A stretch of 64,000 bases of DNA from Halictus rubicundus (lineage: Eukaryota > Arthropoda > Insecta > Hymenoptera > Halictidae): positions 11,021,822-11,085,821 of the forward strand of contig NC_135158.1 of assembly GCF_050948215.1 (NCBI RefSeq). The letters are read 5' to 3'. Positions 23,725 through 35,452 of the stretch are shown here, piece by piece. Position 1 is the first letter of the stretch, and every line of letters starts with the position of its first letter. The notes below the pieces were generated by a model. The model did not search any database and was not told where the DNA came from. It was given only the letters and a program-made list of their open reading frames with translations. Both the position numbers and the translations under genes were made by a program.

Positions 23725-26700
23725 AGATCTTTATTCGCCCAACTAATTAATCGACCGAGGAGTTCGAGCGCGAACGGAATGATACAGATACGTGATCTGG
23801 GATTTACATTCGGACATTTTTTGTTGTGCTTGCACAATAAGCCGTGTCAGGAAGAATTTACCTCTTGGCCGCACCTTGGTACCTGTGCCCAGTGCACGAC
23901 GGAGAGAAGTTGACACTTCCGGATCGGTCCGATGGCCATAAATTCTCGGAGCGACGACACTTTTCATCAGACTCTGATTACTTATTCACGGGCCGACGAG
24001 CGTACGATGGAAACGTGTGCACACGACCCTGCCTCTCTCCCTCCCCTGTCACTGTGATTGATAATAATGCAAGCTTGACGTCAACGCGCGCGCTGATATT
24101 ACTGAAACATAATTTACGAGGTCGAAATAAAATTCAGCATCTTTGCCGCGAGAATTACGGGAACGAATGCAGACGGGCACGGTTGAATGTTTTGTCGCGC
24201 AAGATCACCCATCGGCGACACCCGAATACTATAGTATTTATTAGTACACGCTATGCTTCTCGCGTGTCTCACGTAAATTTGTCTAGATTTATGGCCTTCA
24301 GGAAAGTACATGTACATCTCCGCTGTTTAACTTATATTATCAGGTTGTTGCATATGAAATGCTCGATTTTAAACAGTAACGTTAAACAAACGCAAGTTTT
24401 ATCTATTCATTGACAAAATTAAGCACCATTGTAATCAAAGTATTCTACACTTCAAGTTTCCTGATAGCACTACGGTGGAAATTAAATTTTTAATTAGAAA
24501 TTAAATGTATATTTGAGTCGTTAAAATATACGTTGGAACTACGAAGTTTAACAATTACAATGTTTTTGATTGTCGTAGAAAATGTCGAGTCTTGACATAA
24601 GGATTAAGTGCGAACTATGGTCGACTAAACCTACTGAATTGCAATTTGATTAGCTTCGACAAAACGTCTTCCGCATTCATTTCGTCTGTGGCTCGATTTT
24701 GTTACACAGTAGCCACAGGCATTCGCACACACGGAACTTAACGACCTTATTCCGCAAACGTTAGCACTGGAAACATATCACACAGAGACAGAAACATTCT
24801 CTTGTCAGTCGTTATTTTTTTGTCGTTCGCCCTTCGCCCCATCCACCCTTGCAACATAGTAGGACACGAGGCCGAGGCGTCCCTCTTTCTAAAATAGCAG
24901 ACTACGCAACTATCATATTTCCCTTTTATTTTTTGTCGCGCTGTCACGCGCTGCCATATATTTTGACGTCCCTATTCTCCAGCGTCCTTCCCGGAACATT
25001 CCAGACCAAGTGTGTATCAAAACACCTATCTATCGGATGAGCTACACACCCGCAGGAACGCAGGTGTTGATACTCGGGTTATCTTTCGCAAAATATTGTC
25101 TGGGAAAATATGTTTCCCGTGATATCTCTTCTGCAGTTGTTATGAAGATGCTCTGCGTTCCTTTATTTCTTTATCCAGAAAATTACACGTGGTTTGGTTT
25201 TTCGAGAAAGCGACTCGAGATACACTGACAGACATAATAGATGTTCACTCCGTTTCGACCAACCATACGTCATCGGTTTAGATTGATCGTCGCGAAGAAG
25301 ATAACTATTATGACTGATACTGTACTTCTGATCTCTTTTTGCCAAAGTAGCTTGTAATTGAGGGATTACTTGAATTTGTGAAACACTGGTACGTCTACGA
25401 AGTTGGTAACGATTGTTCGAATAACTTTAAATATTAAGAAAAGAAATATTTTCGACGTGATAAATGAAAGCATTTCGAACTTCGAAACTTATGTCAAACG
25501 TAAAGGCTAGACTATAACGTAATATTACTTAGTTACACAAAGTTGTATTGTTCATAATTTTTATCCGAGATGCGTATAAGAGTTAAATAACAATAATCAA
25601 TAGAATAAAAGTTCTGCGATGGAAATTACATTCAATTATCTCGAAAGAATCGTCGATAAACGTGATAAAGGTCTGTATTAAAAGGAACAGCTGTCGTTCG
25701 CAGGCCTCTCGTCTTCCTTACTCCACGTTCGGAGAACTGACATATAGTTTAACAAGTGAAATGGTGAGCGAAGAGCAATTAACACGTGCCCCGTTTTCGA
25801 TGCACCGTGAACCTTCCCGTACAATACTACCATGAACCACCACTGCGAAATGTTCTCAGCGAGTTAGTTCTCGAAATCGGTTCCTTAATTAGGTCAAACT
25901 GCTTGGCATCTAGTTCGTTCTGCTGGAATTTCTCATTTCCACCTTCAGAAAGAATATTAATCTATTATTCGAATGACCCTGCGACACAGATACCGTTGAA
26001 AAATCGATCGATCGGTCGCCGTCGAGCAAAAATTCGGCGAATTTCGCACGTACAACTCCGAACAAACTTATATGTGTACCGTCGAATCGTATATCGTCCG
26101 GGACGTCGATATTTCAGTTTACTCTAACATTCGAGGCACGAGTGTTTGTTTCGATCATGCAAGAACGGGAACCGTGGTGTTGTGTTATCTTCGACAAACA
26201 TCCGTTTACTTTTTCAGTTCGATCAATAACAATTAGACTGCGGATTTGACGCGTTTATAACAAAAGTGGGTACGTCCAACACAAATTGGGCTTTCTTAGA
26301 TCAAGACCATAGTTAATCTTTTTGTATCCTAAAAGTCCTAATCAAAATTTCAATATGTTACAATAGAAATGAATTTCCGAATTTGGTAAAAAACTGTTAG
26401 TCATGTAGGCAGTAATAATAATTTAAAGATTGATAGTTTGAGAAATCTCATGTGTATTTTTGTCAATACTAACTGTAGTGTTTTCATAACTCTGTTTATT
26501 ATCTCATTAACGAAATGGTACGATTGTTTTCGTTACGTGCTCGAGAGAGTGGCTTGTGTTAGCTATTCTATTAACTCTTCATTTTGTGAAGAGGCTCCGA
26601 GCTAGGATCGAAGAAGCAGAAAGATGGACCTGAGGGTAGTTAGGGAGTTGTTTGTTTCCGTCTATACGGCTTCAGTTGCACCATTGAATCAAGTTGAGCA

Positions 26701-28174
26701 CAGCCGCGGACTGTTGTGTAAACTCCAACCTTGATTGAAAAGCTCCACACTCAAATATTGGATGATAAATCGGAGTCCAGCCTCTTGGCATCCGAGCGAC
26801 TTGAATTTCTGAGTTTCTCCAGCCGGCATATTAGCTCTCGCGTTCCTCGAACTTCAGATAAAACGAAATACTCTGGAACACAATATTGTTTCAACGGCTG
26901 CCCGGAATATTGCGTTCGATGTCGTTTAGTTCATTATTTCGTCATCGTTATTTCCACAACTAAGCACAACGTTTGAAAAGCATTGAACAAATATTAAATG
27001 TATTTTTCAATGTGACTACAGTGTTAAAAATTCATTGATCCTTAGCTTCAGTGCAGACGAGTTGCAGAGACGTCATTGCAGCACGCTTGGCAAACATCGT
27101 CCCGAAAAGAAGACGTTCAAAAGAAAATTCCATAAAAGATGTGATATTTCAGTGTTTAGATACGCCAATTTTGCGAATATACCTCGCGATGCTTCGGGAC
27201 TACGCTATCGAAACATAAAACCGTACGAAAAACGTAAAAACGAAAATTCGAGTTTTAGAGGCGACTGATGCGCGGGGCACCTTTTACGCAATCGTCAAGT
27301 TTTAAGATTCTTTGGTAGTGGAACTGCGAGACGAACGGCAGGCAATCTATCCGAACTATCCATAACATTCCTCTATCTTCGGGGAAAAATTCCGGGACGA
27401 GGTCTTGGCTGGATGTTTGAGACGCGGTACGGTATATCAGAACATAACGCATGTAAATCGCAGGGCAATGACACTGACATGATACGTGCCGCCTACACGT
27501 CTGACGCATTCCTGAATGCACGACCTCGAAACCATCTCGACACTCGATATTCCTCTTTCCTCGTCCCCTGTCCTTTCCTCCGGGGGTCGTTGTCGTCGTC
27601 GCCGTCTCTCGTCGTCCCGCGTCGTCTCTTTCCTTCCTTCTTCGGCCATTTATACATCAAACAGACAGAGGGCAAAGGCACAGTGGTCTCTCCCAACTCC
27701 TATTTTCCAGCAATTCCGCGTCGTTCGCAAATTATTCTCTCTTCGCACGCGCCCGCGCACCAGCCGTACGAAAGTGGCAGACCTCGACGACGACGCTATC
27801 GCTCTGGCAAAGCTATACTACAGAAAAGGGTGGCAGCGGCGTTGAGAATGGCGCCGGTACCGGCTCATATTTAGTCATCGTATAAATCCAACTCAGGGGC
27901 AGGATTTAATTTCGCTCGGAGAGCTAGCCACCCACGCCGCTCCGCTGAAATGCGAGAGTGTCAGGGAGACGTTCCGATGTGCGCCGATACATGGACACGG
28001 CGATCCATCTACGACGATGACCCAACTTGATTCAGACCCTCGTGGACTGCTCTTACGGAACATTGAAACATGGATCGTCGACTGTAATTCAAATTACATC
28101 GCTGCGGAATTGTCGGGGAGACTAGGATCAAAAGTAACTGCCAGTGTAACGTTGTAAACTATTCGAAAATGTAC
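23725..28174. other. Non-coding stretch, no supported gene
   Basis: No recognised gene. Overlapping frames of up to 189 codons (23844-24413) and 153 codons (27413-27874) are open on several frames of both strands, typical of stop-poor GC-rich DNA. A TATAAAT at 27880 lies in a GC-rich patch and could be core-promoter-like, but no transcript evidence is visible. One copy of the dispersed GCAGTCTA-type motif sits at 26234. Confidence 0.5.
26234..26261 (-). repeat. Dispersed ATCCGCAGTCTA motif, copy
   Basis: Minus-strand copy of a degenerate word around GCATAAAATCCGCAGTCTA. Other plus-strand copies are at 30680-30708, 36931-36950, 43524-43554, 56511-56540 and 61841-61861, with a minus-strand partner at 36767-36787. 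At 36.8 kb two copies face each other as inverted ends, so the word is probably the end of a MITE family. Confidence 0.6.
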
Positions 28175-28176
28175 TA

Positions 28177-29321
28177 AGGTGCAGTGGGCTAAATCCGTAC
28201 ACGGGGCAAATCCGCACTAGGCCCTTATTTATTCGAATATACGTTGCATTGTACCAACTTTAAGGTAGAAATCTTCCTTTGGTTAGTATTCAATGATCAA
28301 CATAGATAGCTGCCATGTATTCTGCGATTCCCGCGTTTAACTCGTTCGACAAAGTGCACGGTGTTTCCAGGTGCAGAGCAAAGATTGAGTTAAGCATTAT
28401 GAAACGATAATTTAAACAATAGTTTACAAATCTATGTGTTTATCTTTGATAGGCACAACGTATAGTGAGGTAAGTTTCCTTTATAGTAATAAAATATATC
28501 AGTTCTTTTATATTTTTTGATAAAATAATACTCTAACCTCACTCAGGAAATATTTGAGCACGGGGAAAATTCGGACTATCCATCGGGGCAAAACCGCACT
28601 ATAGTACGAATTTAACCAATGTTACATTTTAATTCTTACTTACTCAACTGTTTCATTAAATTCCCTTTTTGGTAGGCATTTAATTTTGAATTTTTTATAC
28701 TGATAATACTTTTGCAACCCCACGATGGTCCGAAATTATGTAAAGAAAACAACACCGCACTATACAAAGGAAATGTTGACTGAAGCATTGGCAGAAATTA
28801 AAGCTGGCCGAATGACTGTTTATAGAGCTAGTAAGCACTATAAAATACCAAAAAAATACAATTAGTGACCGAATTCGACGAAAAAGTGGACAAAAAAGTG
28901 AATCTCGTGGAAGAAACACCGTACTTTCACGTGAAAATGAAAAACGTCTTTCCGATGGACTGTTAACCTTGGATAATATAATAATAAAAATTTGAATTTT
29001 TATTTTTATGTTATTTTATTACTGATAATAATTCCGCTTTTGCCCCATAATATAAGGAAATAAGATTCAATAATTTTTAAACAGGTAGGTGCAGTTTTGC
29101 CCCAGTTCCGGGGAAGTCCGCCCTAGCAGCACTGTTTTTAATTTATTAAGAAAATCATAAGTTTCAGAAGATATTTTTAATCCAAATTAATGCAAGTTAA
29201 AGAATAAACCACGCGCTAAGTAAAAACACTAAGATTATTAGGTTTTAGTGGAATAGATAGAAAATACATCAGTTTAAAGTAAACTTTACAATTTCTGAGT
29301 CGGTTTTACCCCACTCCACCT
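28177..29321 (+). mobile_element. Decayed pogo/Tigger-like element
   Basis: A 1145-bp element flanked by TA (28175-28176 and 29322-29323). The inverted ends start AGGTGCAGTGGGCTAAATCCG on the left and, in complement, AGGTGGAGTGGGGTAAAACCG on the right, with most positions matching. It encodes the broken N-terminus of an HTH-psq transposase (separate entry); the catalytic DDE region is absent. Motifs of the type GGGGCAAAWCCGCACTA recur at both outer ends and also at about 28559-28602, 29031-29046 and 29088-29130, in both orientations. TA duplication plus a psq-type HTH is characteristic of pogo/Tigger elements. Confidence 0.88.
28725..28995 (+). pseudogene. pogo/Tigger transposase N-terminus (HTH-psq), broken
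   Basis: The first 46 codons from ATG 28725 read MVRNYVKKT..YTKEMLTEALAEIKAG..VYRASKHYKIPK, the pipsqueak/CENP-B-type helix-turn-helix start of pogo and Tigger transposases, which binds the element ends. A one-base shift in the A-run at 28851-28856 puts a TAG at 28863-28865. The family-like continuation TISDRIRRKSGQKSESRGR..VLSRENEKRLSDG reads in the next frame from 28858 to TGA at 28993. Family members continue with a second HTH and a DDE domain to about 400-500 residues; none of that is present. The element is therefore both frameshifted and internally deleted. Confidence 0.87.
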
Positions 29322-29362
29322 TATCCAATTTTTAATTGATCACCCTCTGTAATATGGAGCTG

Positions 29363-29545
29363 TTAAACTTCACCTTGGCAATCCAGAAATTTTTAACTTT
29401 TTACTATGCAATCCTGTACATCTTGGCGAGAAAATGCGAAAAATCGAAGTTTTAAGGCAAGGAATTCGTTGGTTTAAAAGTTATGCGTGTACAGGATTGT
29501 ATAGTAAAAGGTTAAAAATTTCTGGATTGTCAAGTTGAAGTTAAT
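29363..29545. repeat. Foldback element, 58-bp arms, 67-bp loop
   Basis: Inverted arms at 29363-29420 and 29488-29545 match at about 52 of 58 positions, sharing blocks such as CAATCCAGAAATTTTTAAC and CAATCCTGTACA. The intervening 67 bp is non-coding. It lies 41 bp beyond the pogo-like element. It is probably a MITE or foldback remnant; no clear target duplication was recognised. Confidence 0.8.
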
Positions 29546-31061
29546 CGCATGGAGCAATTAAACGAGCAGGTAATGTATACAATTTTTGTCTTAGGAATAA
29601 TTCAGGTATATTGCATGCACAGCTGTTAATAGGATATTTATGTGTTCATTCCGTATCTTCGCGTCTTGTAAATGATTCCGAGCCTTCCCCCGAGGACGAA
29701 GCGTTCCACTTGAAATGCAACTGCACATTCATTCTCCTTGCAGCATGAATCTCGGACCTCCAGAGTTAACCCGAACGCTGGAAGCATTATTCGATAGCCT
29801 GCGAATTCAAACGATACTCTTTACGTGACGAGGGAAACTTGAGATCATACATATGCAGAACCAACCGAGATTTTCACGAGGCATTACAACATTGAGGGCT
29901 CTCGTCCATGTATAATCCCGGCCTGGTACCAGAGGCCATAGTGTTGTGTCGCATCGATACAAGCGCAACGCTAAAACGGCCGAAATGTTTGACCAGAATA
30001 TTCGTTGTTTCGCGGATTAATCATATCCGTCGAGTGTCTCTACTATCGCGTTTTTATTTTATTAATATCGAGAGGAAGCGGAAGTTTTCGCTTTGTTTCA
30101 CAATTTATTCGAACGCGCAATAATAACTCACTTGTTGCAAAAAGTGCATGGAATTACATGATTCGCAGAAACGCTTTTTCCGCCGACAATGCAACGGTTA
30201 CACGGCGGTAAACAGTTGAAATTAATTTAATAATCGAAACAGAACAAACTTTCATATATTTATTTCGATATAAAAACATCTGTCCTGCTTTGCGAATAAT
30301 TCCATAGCTTTTATTTAGCAGTTTGAATCAGTGTATTTTCTCCGTTTGTGTTTCAACGAAAAACCGATCCTGATTTTAATCAAAAGTTTTTGAAGATCGT
30401 TGATAGAAAATGCAATCATTGATAGATAGCTGTGTATTACCTCTTGTAATCGTGAAGCAAGAGAAATATGGTGGTAAGGGGATAATCATAAAATAGCAAA
30501 AACTTAATGCAAGATGGCAAATACAACTACTATGTGGAGCATAAAGGAAATCCTTTCTCAGAATTAATTTCGTTAAACTTTTTATAAATCCTAACAATCG
30601 AACAAACACGTTAGATGTTAACAGTGGTTATTAAAAATTTCTTTTTGTTTGCCTATTTAAAATTGCACCAATTTGGTCTTGCCACGAATGCATAAGATCC
30701 GCAGTCTACGCGATACTGTGCATTTGTTTCCCTGGTTATTCACTTCCCAATTCAATTTTCCCGTACTTATTGTGCTCCTTAGACGTAACACGCACAATCA
30801 GACCCTTCATGTAACACGATTATACTGCACCTTCCCGTTACGCAGCGTCTGCATCCTCGCAACAGCATTACAGCATGAGAATATTAGATTCTAGAATCTT
30901 TCCAGCTTCTCGGCATCAAGTTACCATATTGCGAATGATACTGTAAACAATATTAATAACGTCTGCACGTTATTGCTCAATATCCTTGCCGGTTTACAAA
31001 GCAGAGATTGCATTCTGAGCCAGGAATGCGACCTCAAAAGGAAGAAACGCCGGCGACGTTA
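29546..31061. other. Non-coding stretch, no supported gene
   Basis: No recognised gene. A 3' splice-like CTCCTTGCAG at 29734-29743 precedes a 27-codon ATG frame (29745-29828). A dispersed-motif copy lies at 30680-30708. The rest is AT-rich with no boundary signals seen. Confidence 0.45.
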
Positions 31062-31065
31062 TTAA

Positions 31066-31242
31066 CACATTATCTACGTGCGATTAAACCATAATTTTTG
31101 AAAGTCTATGGCCCATGGCTCAGGATTTTTTAATAGATCTAGAATTAAGATTAAGCGTTTGAATAGATCTAGATTTTCAGTAGGTTTTTTAATAGAATAA
31201 TCGTAAATTAAAAATATTGGGACGTGTCCCGTAAACCCAGTA
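31066..31242. mobile_element. TTAA-flanked MITE, family B copy 2
   Basis: A 177-bp element between TTAA at 31062-31065 and TTAA at 31243-31246. The right end (CCCGTAAACCCAGT) and the adjacent TAATCGTAAATTAAAAATATT block match copy 1 at 23526-23720. The left end (CACATTATCTACG) is a degraded version of CACTAGGTTTACG. The middle is replaced or diverged, with a local AATAGATCTAGA duplication at about 31130-31170. Confidence 0.7.
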
Positions 31243-31246
31243 TTAA

Positions 31247-31673
31247 ATAAAAGTTCTTCCGCTTAATAGAAGAACAGGCATTCTTATAAGACTCAGTGTT
31301 ACGCTCATCAACACCGAAGGGCGGGACAGCGACTCGATTTTCGATAAAAATTCCGGGCGGGCTCGCGCGAAAATTTCAATTTCGTCAAGACGGCACAGAT
31401 TGTGCGAATGAATGAATAAATTCTTCGGGAGGAGGTGATTACAAGAAAGTTATCCGAGAAAGTTTTTCATGCCCGCATACGTGAAAGGACGATTATGAAA
31501 ATATGAGGGAGAACTAACTGCTCGGAAGCACGGCGCGGAACCCGCGAGAAAGTTTAGGTCGCCGTACTTCTTCCTCGTTTCCTGCTTCTTCTGTATCTAT
31601 ACGCTCCACTCAATTCGAGCGTAACGTCGCGTAAGCGCTTTTACGATCGTGTTCGTGCCACGATAGCAACCAC
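31247..31673. other. Non-coding stretch
   Basis: GC-richer sequence leading into the pentamer repeat. No gene or mobile element recognised. Confidence 0.45.
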
Positions 31674-31733
31674 GCCGCGCTACGCCATGCCATGCCACGC
31701 CACGCCGAGCCGCGCCGCGCCGCGCCGCGCCGA
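31674..31733. repeat. GCC-type pentanucleotide minisatellite, 12 units
   Basis: Twelve consecutive 5-bp units of the form GCCNN (one GCTAC variant), grading from GCCAT and GCCAC into four GCCGC and then GCCGA. The locus is CpG-dense and strongly strand-asymmetric. It yields an artificial Arg/Ala/Trp-rich frame on the minus strand. Confidence 0.92.
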
Positions 31734-32545
31734 GTTCTCGAGTCGTGGACGATTCCCTCGTTCGATTCCATCGTCGAATTTATCGACGGAAAACAACGTT
31801 TCGGTGCCAGTCCCCTTCGTTGAACTCGCCGCCCTTTTCCCGTCCAGGAAATAGGTATTTCATCGGCGTTCAAATTGACTGCAAAGTCGTCAAAGTTACG
31901 ATCGATTGTGTGTCGGGGAGCTCTGTTTTACGCCGCACCGCAACCCAGACCAGACCCGCTGTTTTCTTCCTGTCCTCATTGCCGGCAAACAACCGACGAC
32001 ACTAATTTGTTATGATGGCCCGGATAGCGCTCCCTTAAATCACCTGACCGTGCTTCGTTCGCTCCTGAATGCTTCCGCTGTCGCGTCTTCGCTGTGAAAT
32101 CTATTTCTCGATGGGATGCGTACGCTGTCGTATCTAGCAAAACTTCTGTTTTTTACTCTTTAAAAATATGATAGGTCGTGACTGATCCTGTGTGCCATAT
32201 TATTCAACGCGTTACGGAAGGAATTCCTGAGTATTGTTTTGAGGTTCCTAAATACTGTTCAATAACTATGAAATAGTGTATATAGAAGTCTAACAGTAAG
32301 AAGCTCAGTTTCCGGTCGTTCGTCTCTGTTCGCTTTTGCTATTGGCGTCGCCAATTGTTGTGATTTACCGCTATCTGTGTTGGGTTGCACTGATAAAAAA
32401 AGAGTATCCAGTATAGAGTAAACGAGCCCTCTCGAATGTTGGAACAAAATTTGACCGTTCAGGGACTACAGTCTAAACACCCCGAGGTCAATTTGTAGTG
32501 GGTGACTATTTTCAGCTGTAGTATCAAACGGGTTGAAACATAATA

Positions 32546-32780
32546 CAGTAAAACCTCGATAGCTACACGAGAACAGGGTTGAAAATGCATGCAAACATAG
32601 AGGCTCATGCATTTAAAGAGCCAACTAATCAGCCGCATGAGACCCTTCACTTACTACATTTCTCACACTGTGTATTATATCACCTGCATTATGCAAAACA
32701 GTGCATACGTAAAATTACAAAATTTTACTTACAGTGTACATGTTTGAGCTTCGTTTACAGTAAAATCTCTCCAGTCAATT
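32546..32780 (+). mobile_element. pogo-like terminus fragments
   Basis: TA followed by CAGTAAAACCTCGATAG at 32546 and TA followed by CAGTAAAATCTCTC at 32758, in the same orientation. The CAGTARAACCTCGAT word is a common terminus of pogo-type elements in insects. No transposase and no inverted partner are visible, so this is a remnant at best. Confidence 0.3.
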
Positions 32781-34938
32781 TGCATAATAGTGCTGAATTA
32801 TTAATTTCGCTGATGTAGCCACAACGGTGCATTTCACGAACTTCTTGCGACAGTCAAAGTCAACGCTTCCCCTTTTAATCTTGATTTCGTTTGCTGGTGA
32901 AGAAACAATGATTCCCACCACACGTTCTATAAATTCCAACCACCGAGGTTCTCTAACGAAAAGAAGGAAATGAATATACTTATTCCATTGAGTAAATATA
33001 AATAGAAGTTGTGAAAATCATAAGTAGAGTTTCAATCATACGAATGGAACACTACTTGTCCACAACTACCCGAACGAACCTATAATAATTATGCGCTCTT
33101 CGTTACTGCTTATTAATTCTTAATGTACAACTTCTAAAAGCGTTTTACTTCGATACAGGCGAGCACTTCAGCTACAAAACAACGCAGAACCGATACACAT
33201 TGAACATAATATCGAGCCACGCTTGAATTCAATTAATCAACTTCGAACACTATTAGCCCTCCCGACAGAAGTTTAGAAATCTGTACCGTAGCTATTAATA
33301 TTCAAGAATTAATTAACTTGAGCACGGGTGGGAATTCCGAGCATCGAGGGCCACTTAAATGTACACGATAAAGTGACGTTGCAACCTATCGCACCGACTG
33401 AGAGAGGCAAAGAATTCTAACCAAAAGAATATTCTACTTTTGAATGCCAGTTTTCTATCAATTTTGAGGAATTGCCTTCAAACTTTTCACATTAGGATTT
33501 CGCACACAGGTTCGTCAGTAGTGCCTTGATCAGTATGAATGTGACTCTAACTCAAAATATTGGTACTGTATGTAGAATATTTATTTAAAAATTGAAGCGA
33601 GTCGGTCGTAGGGTTCCATCAATTTTGAGTCGACCAGGTGAGTAAATATCATTTCTAGACAAACCCAGAAATTGTTAGCATTTTCTTCATAACATTAAGT
33701 CACTAAATAACTAAATCACACGGAGGTTTCCAATCTTGAAAAATCGCTTTGATAACACATTCTACACGCACGAGACTACGAGAGAATTGATAAAAAAAAT
33801 TCGATTCTTTGAACGATGAAGATGGTCTACCCTCTGAAGGTTCTGGCGGGGTCTCATATGCTGGCGCAGAGGAATACCGGTCCCCGTGATCGTCGGGTTC
33901 TTTGGCTGGCAAGCTGTCTCTGTACAGAACTCGTATTCTACGGCACGGCAACGGCGATGGATACTTTGGCGGCGGTAGCAGGTCGGAGAAATAGAAAAGG
34001 AGATACGTGGGTGTAACGTTCGTGCGATCCGGCGCATGGACGCGTTTCTGCGTAGCTAGGTGCGCGCGGCCTCAGCAAATGGCTTCGCGCCGAACTTACA
34101 TTTGCATATGAAAACCAGGAAGTCTCGAGGCTTACCTCTTACGAACTCGAAGAACGAGGTTAGGTCGTGGCAGATACCAGGAAGAGCAAGCCTGTATTCC
34201 TAGCAACGCCGGCTGCACCGACGTCGGCAGCATCCCAGCCACCTCTTGCTCCGGCCGTCTTAAATATTCAATGGCGTCACATTCTCAACTCGGCATGCAG
34301 ATTAGCAACGGCGAATCGCATGTTTCTGCACAGAGCTTGATTTTGTATCCAAGCCCATGCTCATGCCTCCCGAGCTTCTCCCCTCTATCTCTCTCAAAAT
34401 TTCTTTATTCCTGCTGGAATCTAAAATACTTTTCTTGCGATCCTGTCCAGAAGAATTATCATAAAAGGATCTCGAAAGCCTCGCGTGTTAGAGGTGTCCT
34501 GGAACTATAGTGCTGCTAACGTAGTGCCAACCGTACTGTGAGTTTTACAATTATATTTTTCGTTGTTCGCTGTGTGTCATCGTATAAAGATATGAAACTC
34601 ATTACTTGTAGGATGATCTAAATAAATTCTGTACACCGCTTAGCTTATCGATTCTGTCGTTAATACTCGAAGAGAGTCATTGTGTTCTGGGGGCAACGGT
34701 ATGTTTTTCTTGGAAAACAATTACGGGTAGGTCTCGAAACATAGTAGGCGATAAAGTGTACGGCCAGTAGCTAAGCAAAGATTGCCCGGGCAACGTCTAC
34801 AAGCTTTGTAGATTGTACTTCCCTAAACAATCCTACCCGTTATAATACAATCCGGAAAGCTTTGTGCAAATGGCTAAGTGAAAGCAAAGCACACGACGCC
34901 GCTGTTAACGGAAAAGGTGGAGAGAGAAAAAGCATAGC

Positions 34939-34940
<2 letters not shown>

Positions 34941-34996
<56 letters not shown>
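34941..34996. repeat. (GA)28 microsatellite
   Basis: Twenty-eight uninterrupted GA units, the longest perfect GA run in the window. It explains the Ser-Leu frame on the minus strand. Confidence 0.97.
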
Positions 34997-34999
<3 letters not shown>

Positions 35000-35452
35000 G
35001 AAAGGTAAAGTTACTTTATGTTTCTTAAGTTTCCTTTTAGCCAGGGGAAGCTCAAGTCGACTGTTCAGTCCTGTAAGGTTACTCCATATAAATGCAAAGG
35101 GATCCACGGGTCTTTCATGTTGTTAACGTGCATTTTCCCCTTCATCCTACCTTCTCTGTACTCGCCCTTTCCTAGCCTTTACCTCTGCTCTCGTCACTCT
35201 GCACCAAGAAAGCGGATACGAGTTTGTCGAAACCAGAAACCCATTAAAATCTACAAAGGCGATCTGGACGAAAGATGACGGAAATCCAACGATTTCTTAT
35301 TAGACCACCGGGCAAGAAAGAAGTGGGAACAGACTCCCGGGTTCGGCCCACGTTCAAACGCTCTACCTGGACTCACCAACTTTTTTACCCCCCTTTACAT
35401 CTCGGCAAATAAATGATAAAATTCCATTGCCACTGAATTTCACACAGGTTTT

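Larger units (their letters stand above)
31734..35452. other. Non-coding stretch with pogo-type end fragments and a microsatellite
   Basis: No supported gene. Two CAGTAAAAYCTC words at 32546 and 32758 resemble pogo ends. A GC-rich patch at 33816-34260 has a proline-rich minus-strand frame (33703 to about 34020) and, on the minus strand, a donor-like AAGAG|GTAAGC at about 34133. These could be exon fragments but nothing identifies a protein. A CAG|GTGAGT donor-like site lies at 33635-33643 on the plus strand. Confidence 0.4.

Noticed and set aside
23844..24413. 189-codon plus-strand frame
   Set aside because: Does not begin with a supported ATG, has no domain, and overlaps minus-strand frames of similar quality.
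28450..28466. GAG|GTAAGT on the plus strand as a second ratchet point
   Set aside because: No pyrimidine tract or CAG upstream and it lies inside the pogo-like element.
33635..33643. CAG|GTGAGT donor-like site
   Set aside because: Good donor string but no acceptor-bounded open exon upstream; strings like this are expected by chance in 64 kb.
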